Source: Chloroflexota bacterium
GTDB lineage: Bacteria; Chloroflexota; Ktedonobacteria; Ktedonobacterales; JACDGC01
Length of the DNA: 9,962 nt
Assembly: GCA_021812265.1 (NCBI GenBank)
Contig: JAKAOI010000050.1
Location: 1 to 9,962 of the forward strand
Reading direction: 5' to 3'
Position 1 is the stretch's first letter; every line of letters begins with the position of its first letter. Shown here in pieces: positions 1 through 7,096 of this stretch. The notes below the pieces were generated by a model. It worked only from the letters and a program-made list of their open reading frames with translations. It had not been told where the DNA came from and ran no database searches. The translations under genes were made by a program, and so were the position numbers.

Positions 1-153
1 AGACTGCATTACCGAGTCTTCTGCTTCCTTCCAGTCAGCTTCCCAATGAAGCGCATCCAGTTCGATATGCGGATACCCTAAAATAGCGCTTAAATTTTGC
101 GCTAAGGTCGTCTTTCCCGAAGCAGATACACCTAAAACAACAATTCGTTGCAT
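1..153 (-). CDS. P-loop nucleotide kinase-like protein (5' part only, cut by window edge)
   Basis: The first 51 residues are visible; the remainder lies beyond the left edge. They begin MQRIVVLGVSASGKTTLAQ, a buried beta strand followed by a Walker A loop (GVSASGKT, residues 8-15), then a helix and the segment HIELDALHWEADW at about 30-42. That layout (P-loop, then an H-x-E-L-D-x-L-x-W stretch) is typical of small adenylate-kinase/shikimate-kinase-like P-loop proteins often annotated as topology modulation or AAA-family ATPase. These are predicted cytosolic phosphotransferases whose substrate is mostly unknown. The ATG at 151-153 is supported by a strong ribosome binding site, GGAGG, read on the minus strand 5-10 bases upstream. 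It lies downstream of aspS in the same orientation, but a terminator-like hairpin separates them. Family-level assignment is fairly safe; the substrate cannot be called from this fragment. Confidence 0.8.
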   Translation of the reverse strand, partial: MQRIVVLGVSASGKTTLAQNLSAILGYPHIELDALHWEADWKEAEDSVMQS

Positions 154-168
154 CGCGCTCCTCCACAT

Positions 169-197
169 ATTATACGCATTCAAAAGCTAGAGATGTA
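169..197 (-). promoter_or_regulatory. Candidate -10/-35 for the kinase-like gene
   Basis: On the minus strand a perfect TATAAT lies at 174-169. The hexamer 17 bp further upstream (TACATC, 197-192) matches TTGACA poorly. Transcription starting the usual 6-7 bases after the -10 would give a leader of only about ten bases, barely including the GGAGG. The element is therefore a weak call despite the perfect -10. Confidence 0.3.
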
Positions 198-220
198 TAC
201 ACGCGGCAATCTGCAACAAA

Positions 221-272
221 CAAAACATTCCTGCGCTTCCCTGAAAGATTTGTGAAACGCAGGAGTGTTTTG
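221..272 (-). terminator. Hairpin terminator downstream of aspS
   Basis: Two 15-base arms, CAAAACATTCCTGCG (221-235) and CGCAGGAGTGTTTTG (258-272), are complementary at 14 of 15 positions with a 22-base loop. Read leftward (the aspS direction) the 3' arm ends in GTTTTGTTTGTTG, a T-rich tract fitting intrinsic termination. The single odd position is a G-U wobble on plus-strand RNA and an A-C mismatch on minus-strand RNA, so the structure is slightly better on the plus strand. No plus-strand gene ends here. It sits 34 bases past the aspS stop and before the next leftward gene. Confidence 0.7.
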
Positions 273-305
273 CTATCTCATAAATAAAATCTGTTTACCG
301 CACAG

Positions 306-2168
306 TTATTTTTTGCTGTTTTCCTGTGGGAGCTTCACTTTTAACGATAACTCATCTAACTGTACATCATCCACTAAAGATGGCGCGCGCATCAACATAT
401 CTTGCGCATTGGCGTTTTTCGGAAAAGCCATAACCTCACGGATATTTTCGGCTCCTGCCAGCAGCATCACCAAACGATCGATACCAAGGGCAATACCGCC
501 ATGCGGCGGAGCGCCAAAATCGAACGCTTCAAGCATATGGCCGAATTGTTCCGTAATTTGCTCATCATTTAACCCAAGAAGCTGGAAAACACGTTTTTGT
601 GTTTCAGATTTATGGATACGAATCGAGCCGCCGCCGATTTCAAACCCATCCATCACAATATCATATTGCCGGGCCTGCGCCGCTAACGGATCTGTTTCAA
701 ATAACTGCTCGTGGCCATGTTTCACGCCCGAAAATGGGTTATGCACTGCGTGATAGCGCTGAGCGCCGTTTTCTTCAATAATTTCAAACATCGGAAAATC
801 CACAACCCAGCAGAACGCCGCTTCATCATGATTGATGAGGCCGAGTTTTTCACCCATGTGTATACGCAGCCGCCATAACACGTCATTGCATACCTTTTCA
901 CTGTCTGCCACAAAAAAGATCATATCTCCGGGAAGGCCTTGCATATGATCTGTTATTTTGCGCAAATCAGGTTCAGTCATTGCTTTGGTTAATGGGGATT
1001 TAACTGCGCCATCTTGCTGAATCGCATACGAAATCAATCCCTTTGCGCCTAAATTGCGGGCAAATTCGGTTACTTCATCTATTTCTTTGCGTGTCATAGC
1101 TGCCTGGCCGGGCAAACGCAGACCTTTTACCATACCGCCGGAGTTAACCGCGTCTTTAAAAACCTTAAAATCACCCAGCTGGGCTAGGTCTCCTAACGAC
1201 CGAAGCCGCAAATCAAAGCGCAGGTCGGGTCTATCGATGCCATATTGCTCCATAGCGTCGGAAAACGAGATATGCGGGAAGGGAATCTGTTGAATTTTTT
1301 TATTACCGAATTTCTGAGTAATTTCAATCAGCAAAGTTTCAATCAACCGCATCACATCAGATTCAGCGGCAAAGCTCATCTCTAAATCGAGCTGAGTAAA
1401 TTCCGGCTGCCGGTCGCCGCGCAGGTCCTCATCACGGAAGCAGCGGGCAATCTGAAAGTATCTATCTAAACCAGCGACCATCAGCAACTGTTTAAATTGC
1501 TGCGGCGCCTGTGGCAGAGCATAAAACTGCCCGGGCCAAACCCTGCTTGGCACCAAATAATCGCGGGCGCCTTCAGGAGTACTTTTCGTGAGAATAGGTG
1601 TTTCAACTTCGATAAAATCGCGGGTATCCAAATATGTTCGGATATACAGTTCGATTTTATGCCGCAATTCTAAGCGGGAGCGCATAGCAGACCGGCGGAT
1701 ATCGAGATAGCGATATTTCATGCGCACTGATTCATCAGATGTAATTGTGTCGGTTATAGGAAACGGGACCGGTTTAGAAGCATTAAAAAGGGTAATATCT
1801 GTGGCAATAATCTCAATTTCGCCTGTTTCCATATTCAAGTTAACAGTTTGCGGATCCCTCTTGGCGACGACACCGCGAACCAGCAAGGTAAATTCTGAGC
1901 GAATTTCAGAGGCTTTTGTCAGCGTTTCGCTATCTTTCGGCAGGCGATCGGGGTCTATAACAATTTGTGTAATACCATAGCGATCCCGTAAATCGATAAA
2001 AACAATTTTACCATGATCGCGCTGGCGGTTTACCCAGCCGCACAATGAAACTTCGCGGCCGGCGTCTGCGGCGCGCAGTTCACCGCAGGTACAATCCCGA
2101 AGGGCAGTAGCGCGAGGCGAAGCAAGTATATGGTCAGCTCGTTTCGAGCGTGGTTTTGAAGTCGCCAC
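306..2168 (-). CDS. aspS: Aspartyl-tRNA synthetase (bacterial type)
   Basis: Cytosolic class II synthetase that activates aspartate with ATP and charges tRNA-Asp. The 620 residues carry the full bacterial layout: an N-terminal OB-fold anticodon-binding domain (about 24-135, CGWVNRQRDHG...FIDLRDRYG), then the catalytic core with STPEGARDYLVPSR (196-209), the aspartate-binding QAPQQFKQ (220-227) and motif 2 FRDEDLR...QPEFTQ (244-259). The GAD insertion (about 305-430), GGGSIRIH (512-519) and motif 3 GIDRLVMLL (562-570) with its ATP-binding Arg follow. Length is within the usual range but about 20 residues longer at the N-terminus than common homologues. The start is GTG, not ATG; AAGGA nine bases upstream supports it and no internal Met competes before the OB fold. 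His52 in the RDHG segment aligns with His31 of the Pseudomonas aeruginosa enzyme, a residue tied to non-discriminating tRNA use. It lies downstream of the STAND gene in the same direction, with 149 bp between. Confidence 0.97.
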   Translation of the reverse strand: MATSKPRSKRADHILASPRATALRDCTCGELRAADAGREVSLCGWVNRQRDHGKIVFIDLRDRYGITQIVIDPDRLPKDSETLTKASEIRSEFTLLVRGVVAKRDPQTVNLNMETGEIEIIATDITLFNASKPVPFPITDTITSDESVRMKYRYLDIRRSAMRSRLELRHKIELYIRTYLDTRDFIEVETPILTKSTPEGARDYLVPSRVWPGQFYALPQAPQQFKQLLMVAGLDRYFQIARCFRDEDLRGDRQPEFTQLDLEMSFAAESDVMRLIETLLIEITQKFGNKKIQQIPFPHISFSDAMEQYGIDRPDLRFDLRLRSLGDLAQLGDFKVFKDAVNSGGMVKGLRLPGQAAMTRKEIDEVTEFARNLGAKGLISYAIQQDGAVKSPLTKAMTEPDLRKITDHMQGLPGDMIFFVADSEKVCNDVLWRLRIHMGEKLGLINHDEAAFCWVVDFPMFEIIEENGAQRYHAVHNPFSGVKHGHEQLFETDPLAAQARQYDIVMDGFEIGGGSIRIHKSETQKRVFQLLGLNDEQITEQFGHMLEAFDFGAPPHGGIALGIDRLVMLLAGAENIREVMAFPKNANAQDMLMRAPSLVDDVQLDELSLKVKLPQENSKK

Positions 2169-2177
2169 AATACAAAT

Positions 2178-2182
2178 TCCTT
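2178..2182 (-). promoter_or_regulatory. Ribosome binding site deciding the aspS GTG start
   Basis: AAGGA on the minus strand ends nine bases before the GTG at 2168-2166. No ATG lies in frame between here and the conserved OB fold, so this site supports the GTG start and the roughly 20-residue N-terminal extension. Confidence 0.6.
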
Positions 2183-2227
2183 AGCTAAATTAAGATTCAA
2201 AACAGGTATATTCCCTGATACTACCAG

Positions 2228-2255
2228 TGTATATCATTTATGAATGCGCCGGCAA
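2228..2255 (-). promoter_or_regulatory. Possible aspS promoter
   Basis: On the minus strand TTGCCG (2255-2250) and TATACA (2233-2228) are separated by 16 bp. Each matches four of six consensus positions. Transcription would begin near 2221, giving a leader of about 50 bases that contains the AAGGA site. This is the best sigma-70-like pair in the 149-bp gap, but it is weak. Confidence 0.25.
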
Positions 2256-2259
2256 ATAA

Positions 2260-2272
2260 TGCGCAAGGCGCA
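2260..2272 (-). terminator. Weak terminator-like hairpin after the STAND gene
   Basis: Minus-strand TGCGC-CTT-GCGCA forms a tight 5-bp GC stem with a 3-base loop and is followed by TTATTTG, 46 bases past the stop of the STAND gene. The stem is short and the T tract is broken, so termination would be partial at best; read-through into aspS is possible. A second, AT-only 6-bp inverted repeat (TCATTT-AA-AAATGA) lies at 2298-2311. Confidence 0.3.
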
Positions 2273-2317
2273 CACGACAGATTGTTCAGAGCGACAGTCA
2301 TTTAAAAATGATATGAA

Positions 2318-5300
2318 CTACGCAGGATCAGAAAAAAAATCCATTTCCGGAATCTCTTCTCTGATTTTTAGAGAATTATTCTCCCAAAAACTTCCGGTAT
2401 TCATATTTCTGGAAAACGCCGCCACAAACCGACGACGAATATCGTTATCTTGGCGCAGCCAAATATCTTTAAGTTTGGTCAGATCTTCACCATCGAAATT
2501 TTTGATTTCCATAATATATTTATAATAAGCCATTAACACTTCACTTGAATCATCTTTTTTACAGAATTCCAAAATCCGTGCAACTATTTCTTGATATTTT
2601 TTAATAAAATCTATATCATACGCAACGTCCTCTTGATTATCCCGATATTGGCTTACCGGATCTTTTTCCTGTTTTATCAATGATTCGATTTTTGGGTAAA
2701 GAATTATAAAAGCTTTAGCAACGGTGAAACGAACGTGATACTCGATATTGCCTACAAAAGCGCTCTTTAATGTTAAAAATAACGGATCTTCAACAAAATT
2801 TTCTTCCGGACTTCTTGTTGAGTCGCACGCTTTATCCTTGATAGTTTCCTCAGCAACACTGGCAAGCAAATGCGCCAATATATTTCGCAATACATCCCAA
2901 AATTTACAATCGCTATCGCGAATATCCTGTATTGAAAGTAATTGTTTTACTAACAAATCAATATCAATGTGTAATTTATCTGTTATATCGCCATACGCTA
3001 AACCACTTTTAAAAAGCTGATATGGCGGCGTATCTTTACTGATTGATAAATTTTGATTAAAGGGATTATATAAATCCACATCGGTCGGAAAAATTTTGAC
3101 GCCATTCTTATTTTCCATATTCAACATATGGATCAGTTGCTCATAATCAAATCTATCTTGGAGTTGGCTTAAAATATTTATAATTTTTTGTAAAATTACC
3201 TGATATTGCTCTTTTTTATCAGATTGGGGTTCAAGAACTATCAAATCAAACACATAATAAAAAATAAGATATAATTTAAAATTAATAAACGATTTATTTT
3301 TACTATGTGTTGAATTTACCTCTTGTGAATTCAGAAATTTTGTAATTTCTTCCATAAGAGATGATGAATCGATTTCTTGTTCACTACCATAAAAACATAT
3401 TACTAAAAACCTCTCCATTTCAAGGACATATTTCCTAATATTTGTATATTGTTCGGAATCGCTGACATGAGTGATATCGTCTAAGACAGTGATAGCGCCT
3501 AGAAACTGTACCTGCAGTATCGTCGCATCTATATGATTAAGAATAATTTTGGTAAGATTTTGGGGAGCATGCACACTAGCCGCAATATTTGCATCATTTG
3601 GGAAAACATCACTAGATATTATGTCTCTGATTTTCTGTGCAACTTCCATATTATTTGAATGTAAGACAGCAATTGCTAAATAATATCCCGAAAGCAAATA
3701 ACTTCGGCCATCGGCAAAATTAGCGCGTAAATTTAAAAAGCTTCGAAAAATAAGCAGCGATCCTTGTGCAAGTTTTCTCGACAGCACATAAGCAAACCCC
3801 TGATAGATATCAACAATAGCGCTGCCATAAGCATAATCTTTATCCAGCGTTTTGCACACATGCAAATAATACGCGCCGTTTTTCATATTTCCGCTTAATA
3901 AATTTAAATATCCGATACGTAAATAGCATGCGGCAGCCGAAAACCGTTCAGAGCCTCGCGCAGTAATAATGCCATTTTTATATTGTTCTAACGCTTCCGG
4001 AATTCTGCCAAATTCCTCGAGCAGCCAGCCTTTAAAATAATAACAAGTAATAAGATACTCATTAGTAAATTCAAAAAATAGAATGGCCTGTTTTTTTTCA
4101 TCGGTATATTTTTTGAATATCGCAATAGCGCTATCAAATAGATGTATTGCGGTGTCAAACTGTTCCTCATAACGATGTAATTTACCTAACCGCAACTCAA
4201 CATGCGCGTTCAGATATTCACTGCAATCCAGCCCAGCAATTTGTTTAATAAGAGATTGAATGACAGTATATTTCTTTTCAATAACTGTTATATCATCACG
4301 AAAACTTCGTCGAGTTTGATCTGTCAAAAATAATTTCACCCTGATATAGGCTAACTGCTCTTGTAGTCCTAAATTTAAAAATTTGCTTGGGGCATCATAT
4401 TGCTCTTTAACAAAGTCTCGTATTAATTTAATTATTGGTTCATACGGTGATTCCGTCGGGTTGCGGTGATGTTCCCAATAGTCACATAAATATGCGCATG
4501 CAGTTAGAATACTATCAAGTTTATCAGAGTCATCCAAATTCTGCTTATCTTTTAAAAGATAATCCAAAGCTTGCTCGATATGCGAATATTCAAAACATAA
4601 ATACTCCAATTTTTCCTGCAGAGAGGCAAAGCATTTGTCAGAATTTGCAAAATTCTTCAGATCATCCACAAAAGAAGCAACCAAAGAATCATAAAAAAGC
4701 CACATATCTTTTTTAGTTATATCGGTTTTGTATAAATAATGACTAATTGCATTTCTCATAATAGGATGCAGAAACAACACCGATTGAGCTTCTTTATTTA
4801 AAGAATTTTTCGTTGGCATTTCGGTGTCAATATCTATATGAAGAATACCGTATTGCAGCAAAACAGCTATAAATGAGTCTGCGCTCAGCGTTTTATCAAG
4901 AGAAACGAGAGAAATGGAGGAATCATCCGCTGCAGATTTTGGCAATTTTTCAGCCACCGACAGCTTATTGAAGATATTTTTTAGCGTCGATTTGCGGATA
5001 TTCGGCGTTTGCAAATTTGTTAATAACTTAGCGTATATACAAAATAGCGGATCATCAAAATATTGTTTTAACTCAGAATTTTGAATAGTATAATCTAAAA
5101 CCCCTTCCAGAGCCATACATCTATCATATGGCTGATTATAGACTGTTTCAATAAAATTATTTTTTTGTAAATCTCCTTGTAATTCCGAAAACACCCTTGA
5201 AATATTTTCTTTTGGCCGGGAGTTTATCAAATTGCCTATCAAATTCAAACTAATCGGATGACCTTTAACCAAACACGATATTTTTTTATAATATTCATTA

Positions 5301-6292
5301 TAAATAGTATTGTTTATTTCTCCCATAGATCTTGCCGCAATATCATTATCAGGGGATATTTCTGTGGCATTCCGCAGTTGTGTATGTATTTTCTTCCTGA
5401 GATATGTTGCGCCATCTTCATCGCTCAGACCATCTATATTTATAATTGTTGGTATAATTCTGGTTATCAATTCGGGAAGGCCGTTCATAATCAGAATTAC
5501 GATAGCGTTAGTATGATCAAATAAATCTATAATATTTGAATATTTATCCGGCGGTAAATTATCAATAACAACAATAACATTTTGAAACAATGCTTGAGTT
5601 ATCGTCACTTGGCCTAAATTATTTCCTTCATATTGTGATCCATTCTGATGAATCATCCAACCATAAATTATGTTTTTTAATTCAGCTTCAGTTAAATTAT
5701 TATAATTTAAAGATTTAATTTCCGGTAAATTTTTTTCCTGTGCATGCGTATCAATATATTTATCAATATATTTATTCAAAGCAGTAGCGGTAATCGCTGT
5801 TTTTCCGGATCCACCTAAACCAGTTACTACCAAAAACTGATACATTCTGGCAGTAAACAGCGCAGGTTGTGCCGCTTGATCTAAAAAGTCACAAATTTGC
5901 TTAATATATTCATCTGCTCCAATAAGTTCTTGTTTATATTTTAAAAATTGATCCGAATCAATGATTTCAACTGCAGGAGAGGTGGGTATAGTCTCTGGTA
6001 CATCATCAGATAATTTTTTTTGCAATTTCTTTACAGAAAGATTCTTGTCATATCCCGCATATTCCAACAGAAGTTTCGCGTTCTCTTCCGTTACGTCCAA
6101 CGCCATTATTAGCGCCGCAACAACATCTATAGATGGCTGAGGCGGCTTCCTGCCAGGATTTGTCCAACCTTTTTCCAACAGCCAAAGATATGTTGCGGTT
6201 ACTCCAATTTCACTCGAAAGTTCTCTCGCCGTTTTCCCGGATAGTAATCTTAAATTCCTAAGACGATCGCCAAACATTTGAGGATGAAACAT
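2318..6292 (-). CDS. XRE-HTH / NB-ARC-like STAND ATPase with TPR-like repeats
   Basis: A 1324-residue multidomain sensor ATPase. Residues about 6-78 form an XRE-type helix-turn-helix plus the helical extension ending LLLEYAGY, predicted to bind DNA. A NB-ARC-like NTPase starts near 121 (QELIGADEYIKQI), with Walker A GLGGSGKT (158-165), Walker B VIVVIDN (239-245) and a GLPL-like GHPISL (344-349). A HPIMRNAISHYLY segment (509-521) looks like the winged-helix part that normally follows. Residues about 570-890 contain TPR-like helical pairs (for example GKLHRYEEQFDTAIHLFDSAI and GWLLEEFGRIPEALEQYKNGI). The last 430 residues are helical and unassigned. In this family ATP binding gates oligomerisation after the repeats sense a ligand or partner. 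There are no membrane segments, so it should be cytosolic. ATGs occur up to 32 codons further upstream, but only the one at 6292 has a good ribosome binding site. Base composition is much more AT-rich than aspS or the ABC genes, suggesting acquisition by transfer. Ligand, DNA target and physiological role (regulation or phage defence) are unknown. Confidence 0.88.
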   Translation of the reverse strand: MFHPQMFGDRLRNLRLLSGKTARELSSEIGVTATYLWLLEKGWTNPGRKPPQPSIDVVAALIMALDVTEENAKLLLEYAGYDKNLSVKKLQKKLSDDVPETIPTSPAVEIIDSDQFLKYKQELIGADEYIKQICDFLDQAAQPALFTARMYQFLVVTGLGGSGKTAITATALNKYIDKYIDTHAQEKNLPEIKSLNYNNLTEAELKNIIYGWMIHQNGSQYEGNNLGQVTITQALFQNVIVVIDNLPPDKYSNIIDLFDHTNAIVILIMNGLPELITRIIPTIINIDGLSDEDGATYLRKKIHTQLRNATEISPDNDIAARSMGEINNTIYNEYYKKISCLVKGHPISLNLIGNLINSRPKENISRVFSELQGDLQKNNFIETVYNQPYDRCMALEGVLDYTIQNSELKQYFDDPLFCIYAKLLTNLQTPNIRKSTLKNIFNKLSVAEKLPKSAADDSSISLVSLDKTLSADSFIAVLLQYGILHIDIDTEMPTKNSLNKEAQSVLFLHPIMRNAISHYLYKTDITKKDMWLFYDSLVASFVDDLKNFANSDKCFASLQEKLEYLCFEYSHIEQALDYLLKDKQNLDDSDKLDSILTACAYLCDYWEHHRNPTESPYEPIIKLIRDFVKEQYDAPSKFLNLGLQEQLAYIRVKLFLTDQTRRSFRDDITVIEKKYTVIQSLIKQIAGLDCSEYLNAHVELRLGKLHRYEEQFDTAIHLFDSAIAIFKKYTDEKKQAILFFEFTNEYLITCYYFKGWLLEEFGRIPEALEQYKNGIITARGSERFSAAACYLRIGYLNLLSGNMKNGAYYLHVCKTLDKDYAYGSAIVDIYQGFAYVLSRKLAQGSLLIFRSFLNLRANFADGRSYLLSGYYLAIAVLHSNNMEVAQKIRDIISSDVFPNDANIAASVHAPQNLTKIILNHIDATILQVQFLGAITVLDDITHVSDSEQYTNIRKYVLEMERFLVICFYGSEQEIDSSSLMEEITKFLNSQEVNSTHSKNKSFINFKLYLIFYYVFDLIVLEPQSDKKEQYQVILQKIINILSQLQDRFDYEQLIHMLNMENKNGVKIFPTDVDLYNPFNQNLSISKDTPPYQLFKSGLAYGDITDKLHIDIDLLVKQLLSIQDIRDSDCKFWDVLRNILAHLLASVAEETIKDKACDSTRSPEENFVEDPLFLTLKSAFVGNIEYHVRFTVAKAFIILYPKIESLIKQEKDPVSQYRDNQEDVAYDIDFIKKYQEIVARILEFCKKDDSSEVLMAYYKYIMEIKNFDGEDLTKLKDIWLRQDNDIRRRFVAAFSRNMNTGSFWENNSLKIREEIPEMDFFSDPA

Positions 6293-6296
6293 AGAA

Positions 6297-6306
6297 CCAC
6301 CACCTT
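6297..6306 (-). promoter_or_regulatory. Ribosome binding site fixing the STAND start
   Basis: Minus-strand AAGGTGGTGG precedes the ATG at 6292-6290, with seven bases between AAGGTGG and the start. The longer reading frame opens at 6388, but its earlier ATGs have no comparable site, and the extra residues (MRACMNFKIMHLARCF...) do not belong to the XRE domain. Confidence 0.7.
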
Positions 6307-6376
6307 GATTACGCCCAAACTCAAGCATAAACAAACAACTAAAACACCTAGCGAGATGCATTATCTTAAAGTTCAT

Positions 6377-6390
6377 ACATGCCCGCATGT
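6377..6390. promoter_or_regulatory. Perfect palindrome, candidate operator of the STAND gene
   Basis: ACATGC-CC-GCATGT is a 6-bp perfect inverted repeat with a 2-bp centre, 85 bp upstream of the STAND start. Symmetry, size and position fit an operator for a dimeric helix-turn-helix protein, and XRE regulators often control their own genes. It is also more GC-rich than its surroundings. That this protein binds it is inference. Confidence 0.4.
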
Positions 6391-6502
6391 CCGCTCGGTA
6401 TTTTAGTCAACCAGTTATAAACTAAATGATAGTTTGCTTAATACTTATTTTAACTTGATTTATATTTTTTATTATAAAACATAATCTTGTAAATTACAAG
6501 GT

Positions 6503-6721
6503 GAAAAGATATATTAATAAATTTCAAGAAATGCATGTCATTATTCCCATGCATATTGCCTGCTACCCGAAAATACAACACTAAATATATGTGAGCAGAA
6601 ACGAACAGCACATAATCACATCTATAATTAGAATTTAATGAACAACAAATTATCAATTTATAGCCCGATAACTACACAATTAATAAACCAAAAAACCCAA
6701 ACAAGAGAATATTTTAATCAA
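6503..6721. repeat. Diverged direct repeat, copy 1
   Basis: This segment aligns with 6841-7083. The core, 6530-6583 against 6881-6934, matches at 50 of 54 positions without gaps. Flanking similarity is lower but continuous, down to the shared motifs GATATATT at the left and ACAAGA followed by AT-rich sequence and ATCAA at the right. The core contains an ATGCATG...CATGCAT inverted repeat (6531-6537 and 6548-6554) with a 10-base loop, followed by GCCTGCTACCC, which is GC-rich for the region. Function unknown; it may be a duplicated regulatory site, a small RNA gene or a remnant of a mobile element. Confidence 0.75.
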
Positions 6722-6840
6722 TTATTCATAATTATAATTAATTGAAAATTTATTTAACATTTATTTTAAATAAATTTACACATATTAATATCTAATAAAA
6801 CATAAATACAATAACATTAAATTTTAAAAATTTTAGGAAA

Positions 6841-7083
6841 GAAAGATATATTCATAAATGTAATCCCATAAATTTCGAAAAATGCATGTCATTATTCTTA
6901 TGCATATTGCCTGCTACCCCAAAACACAACACTATAAATACGTGTAAACATGAATATACAATACATAATTATTTCCATAATTAGAAATTAATGAATAAAA
7001 AAATTGTTAATTTCTAATTTGATAATTTACACAATAAATCAAAAAAAACGCAGCATCAGAACAAGATACTGAAATAATATCAA
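6841..7083. repeat. Diverged direct repeat, copy 2
   Basis: Second copy of the repeat at 6503-6721, with the core shifted by 351 bp. It carries about 14 extra bases near 6860 relative to copy 1. The core hairpin is kept as ATGCATG...TATGCAT: the closing pair changes from G-C to G-U when read as plus-strand RNA. That is mild support for a plus-strand RNA fold, but a single change is not proof. Confidence 0.75.
6979..7019. repeat. 13-bp perfect inverted repeat within repeat copy 2
   Basis: AATTAGAAATTAA (6979-6991) is exactly complementary to TTAATTTCTAATT (7007-7019), with a 15-base A-rich loop. The matching part of copy 1 does not form the same stem, so this palindrome is specific to copy 2. 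It could be an operator or an RNA hairpin; the stem is nearly all A-T, so it would be a weak terminator. Confidence 0.6.
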
Positions 7084-7096
7084 GAAGAGGAAGGAT

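Noticed and set aside
2231..2314. 9-bp inverted repeat ATATCATTT / AAATGATAT around the gap between the STAND gene and aspS
   Set aside because: The arms are short, AT-only and 66 bp apart; such pairs are expected by chance here. There is no matching target duplication or transposase to suggest an element end.
6293..6388. Longer N-terminus for the STAND protein, starting at 6388
   Set aside because: No good ribosome binding site precedes 6388 or the later in-frame ATGs, whereas AAGGTGGTGG sits correctly before 6292, and the extra residues fall outside the XRE domain.
6401..6434. TTGACT -35-like hexamer and AAACTA/TAGTTT inverted repeat upstream of the STAND gene
   Set aside because: No acceptable -10 lies 15-19 bases from TTGACT in the STAND direction, and a 6-bp AT stem is not informative in this composition. 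The STAND promoter could not be placed.
6450..6656. 68-codon minus-strand frame over repeat copy 1, sharing the peptide VAGNMHxNNDMHF with copy 2
   Set aside because: It needs a TTG start without a ribosome binding site, copy 2 has stops and indels close to the shared segment, and the differences between copies are not biased to third codon positions. Shared ancestry of the DNA explains the peptide match.
6503..7083. CRISPR array or retron
   Set aside because: There are only two long, diverged repeats with no regular spacers, no cas genes and no reverse transcriptase in the window.
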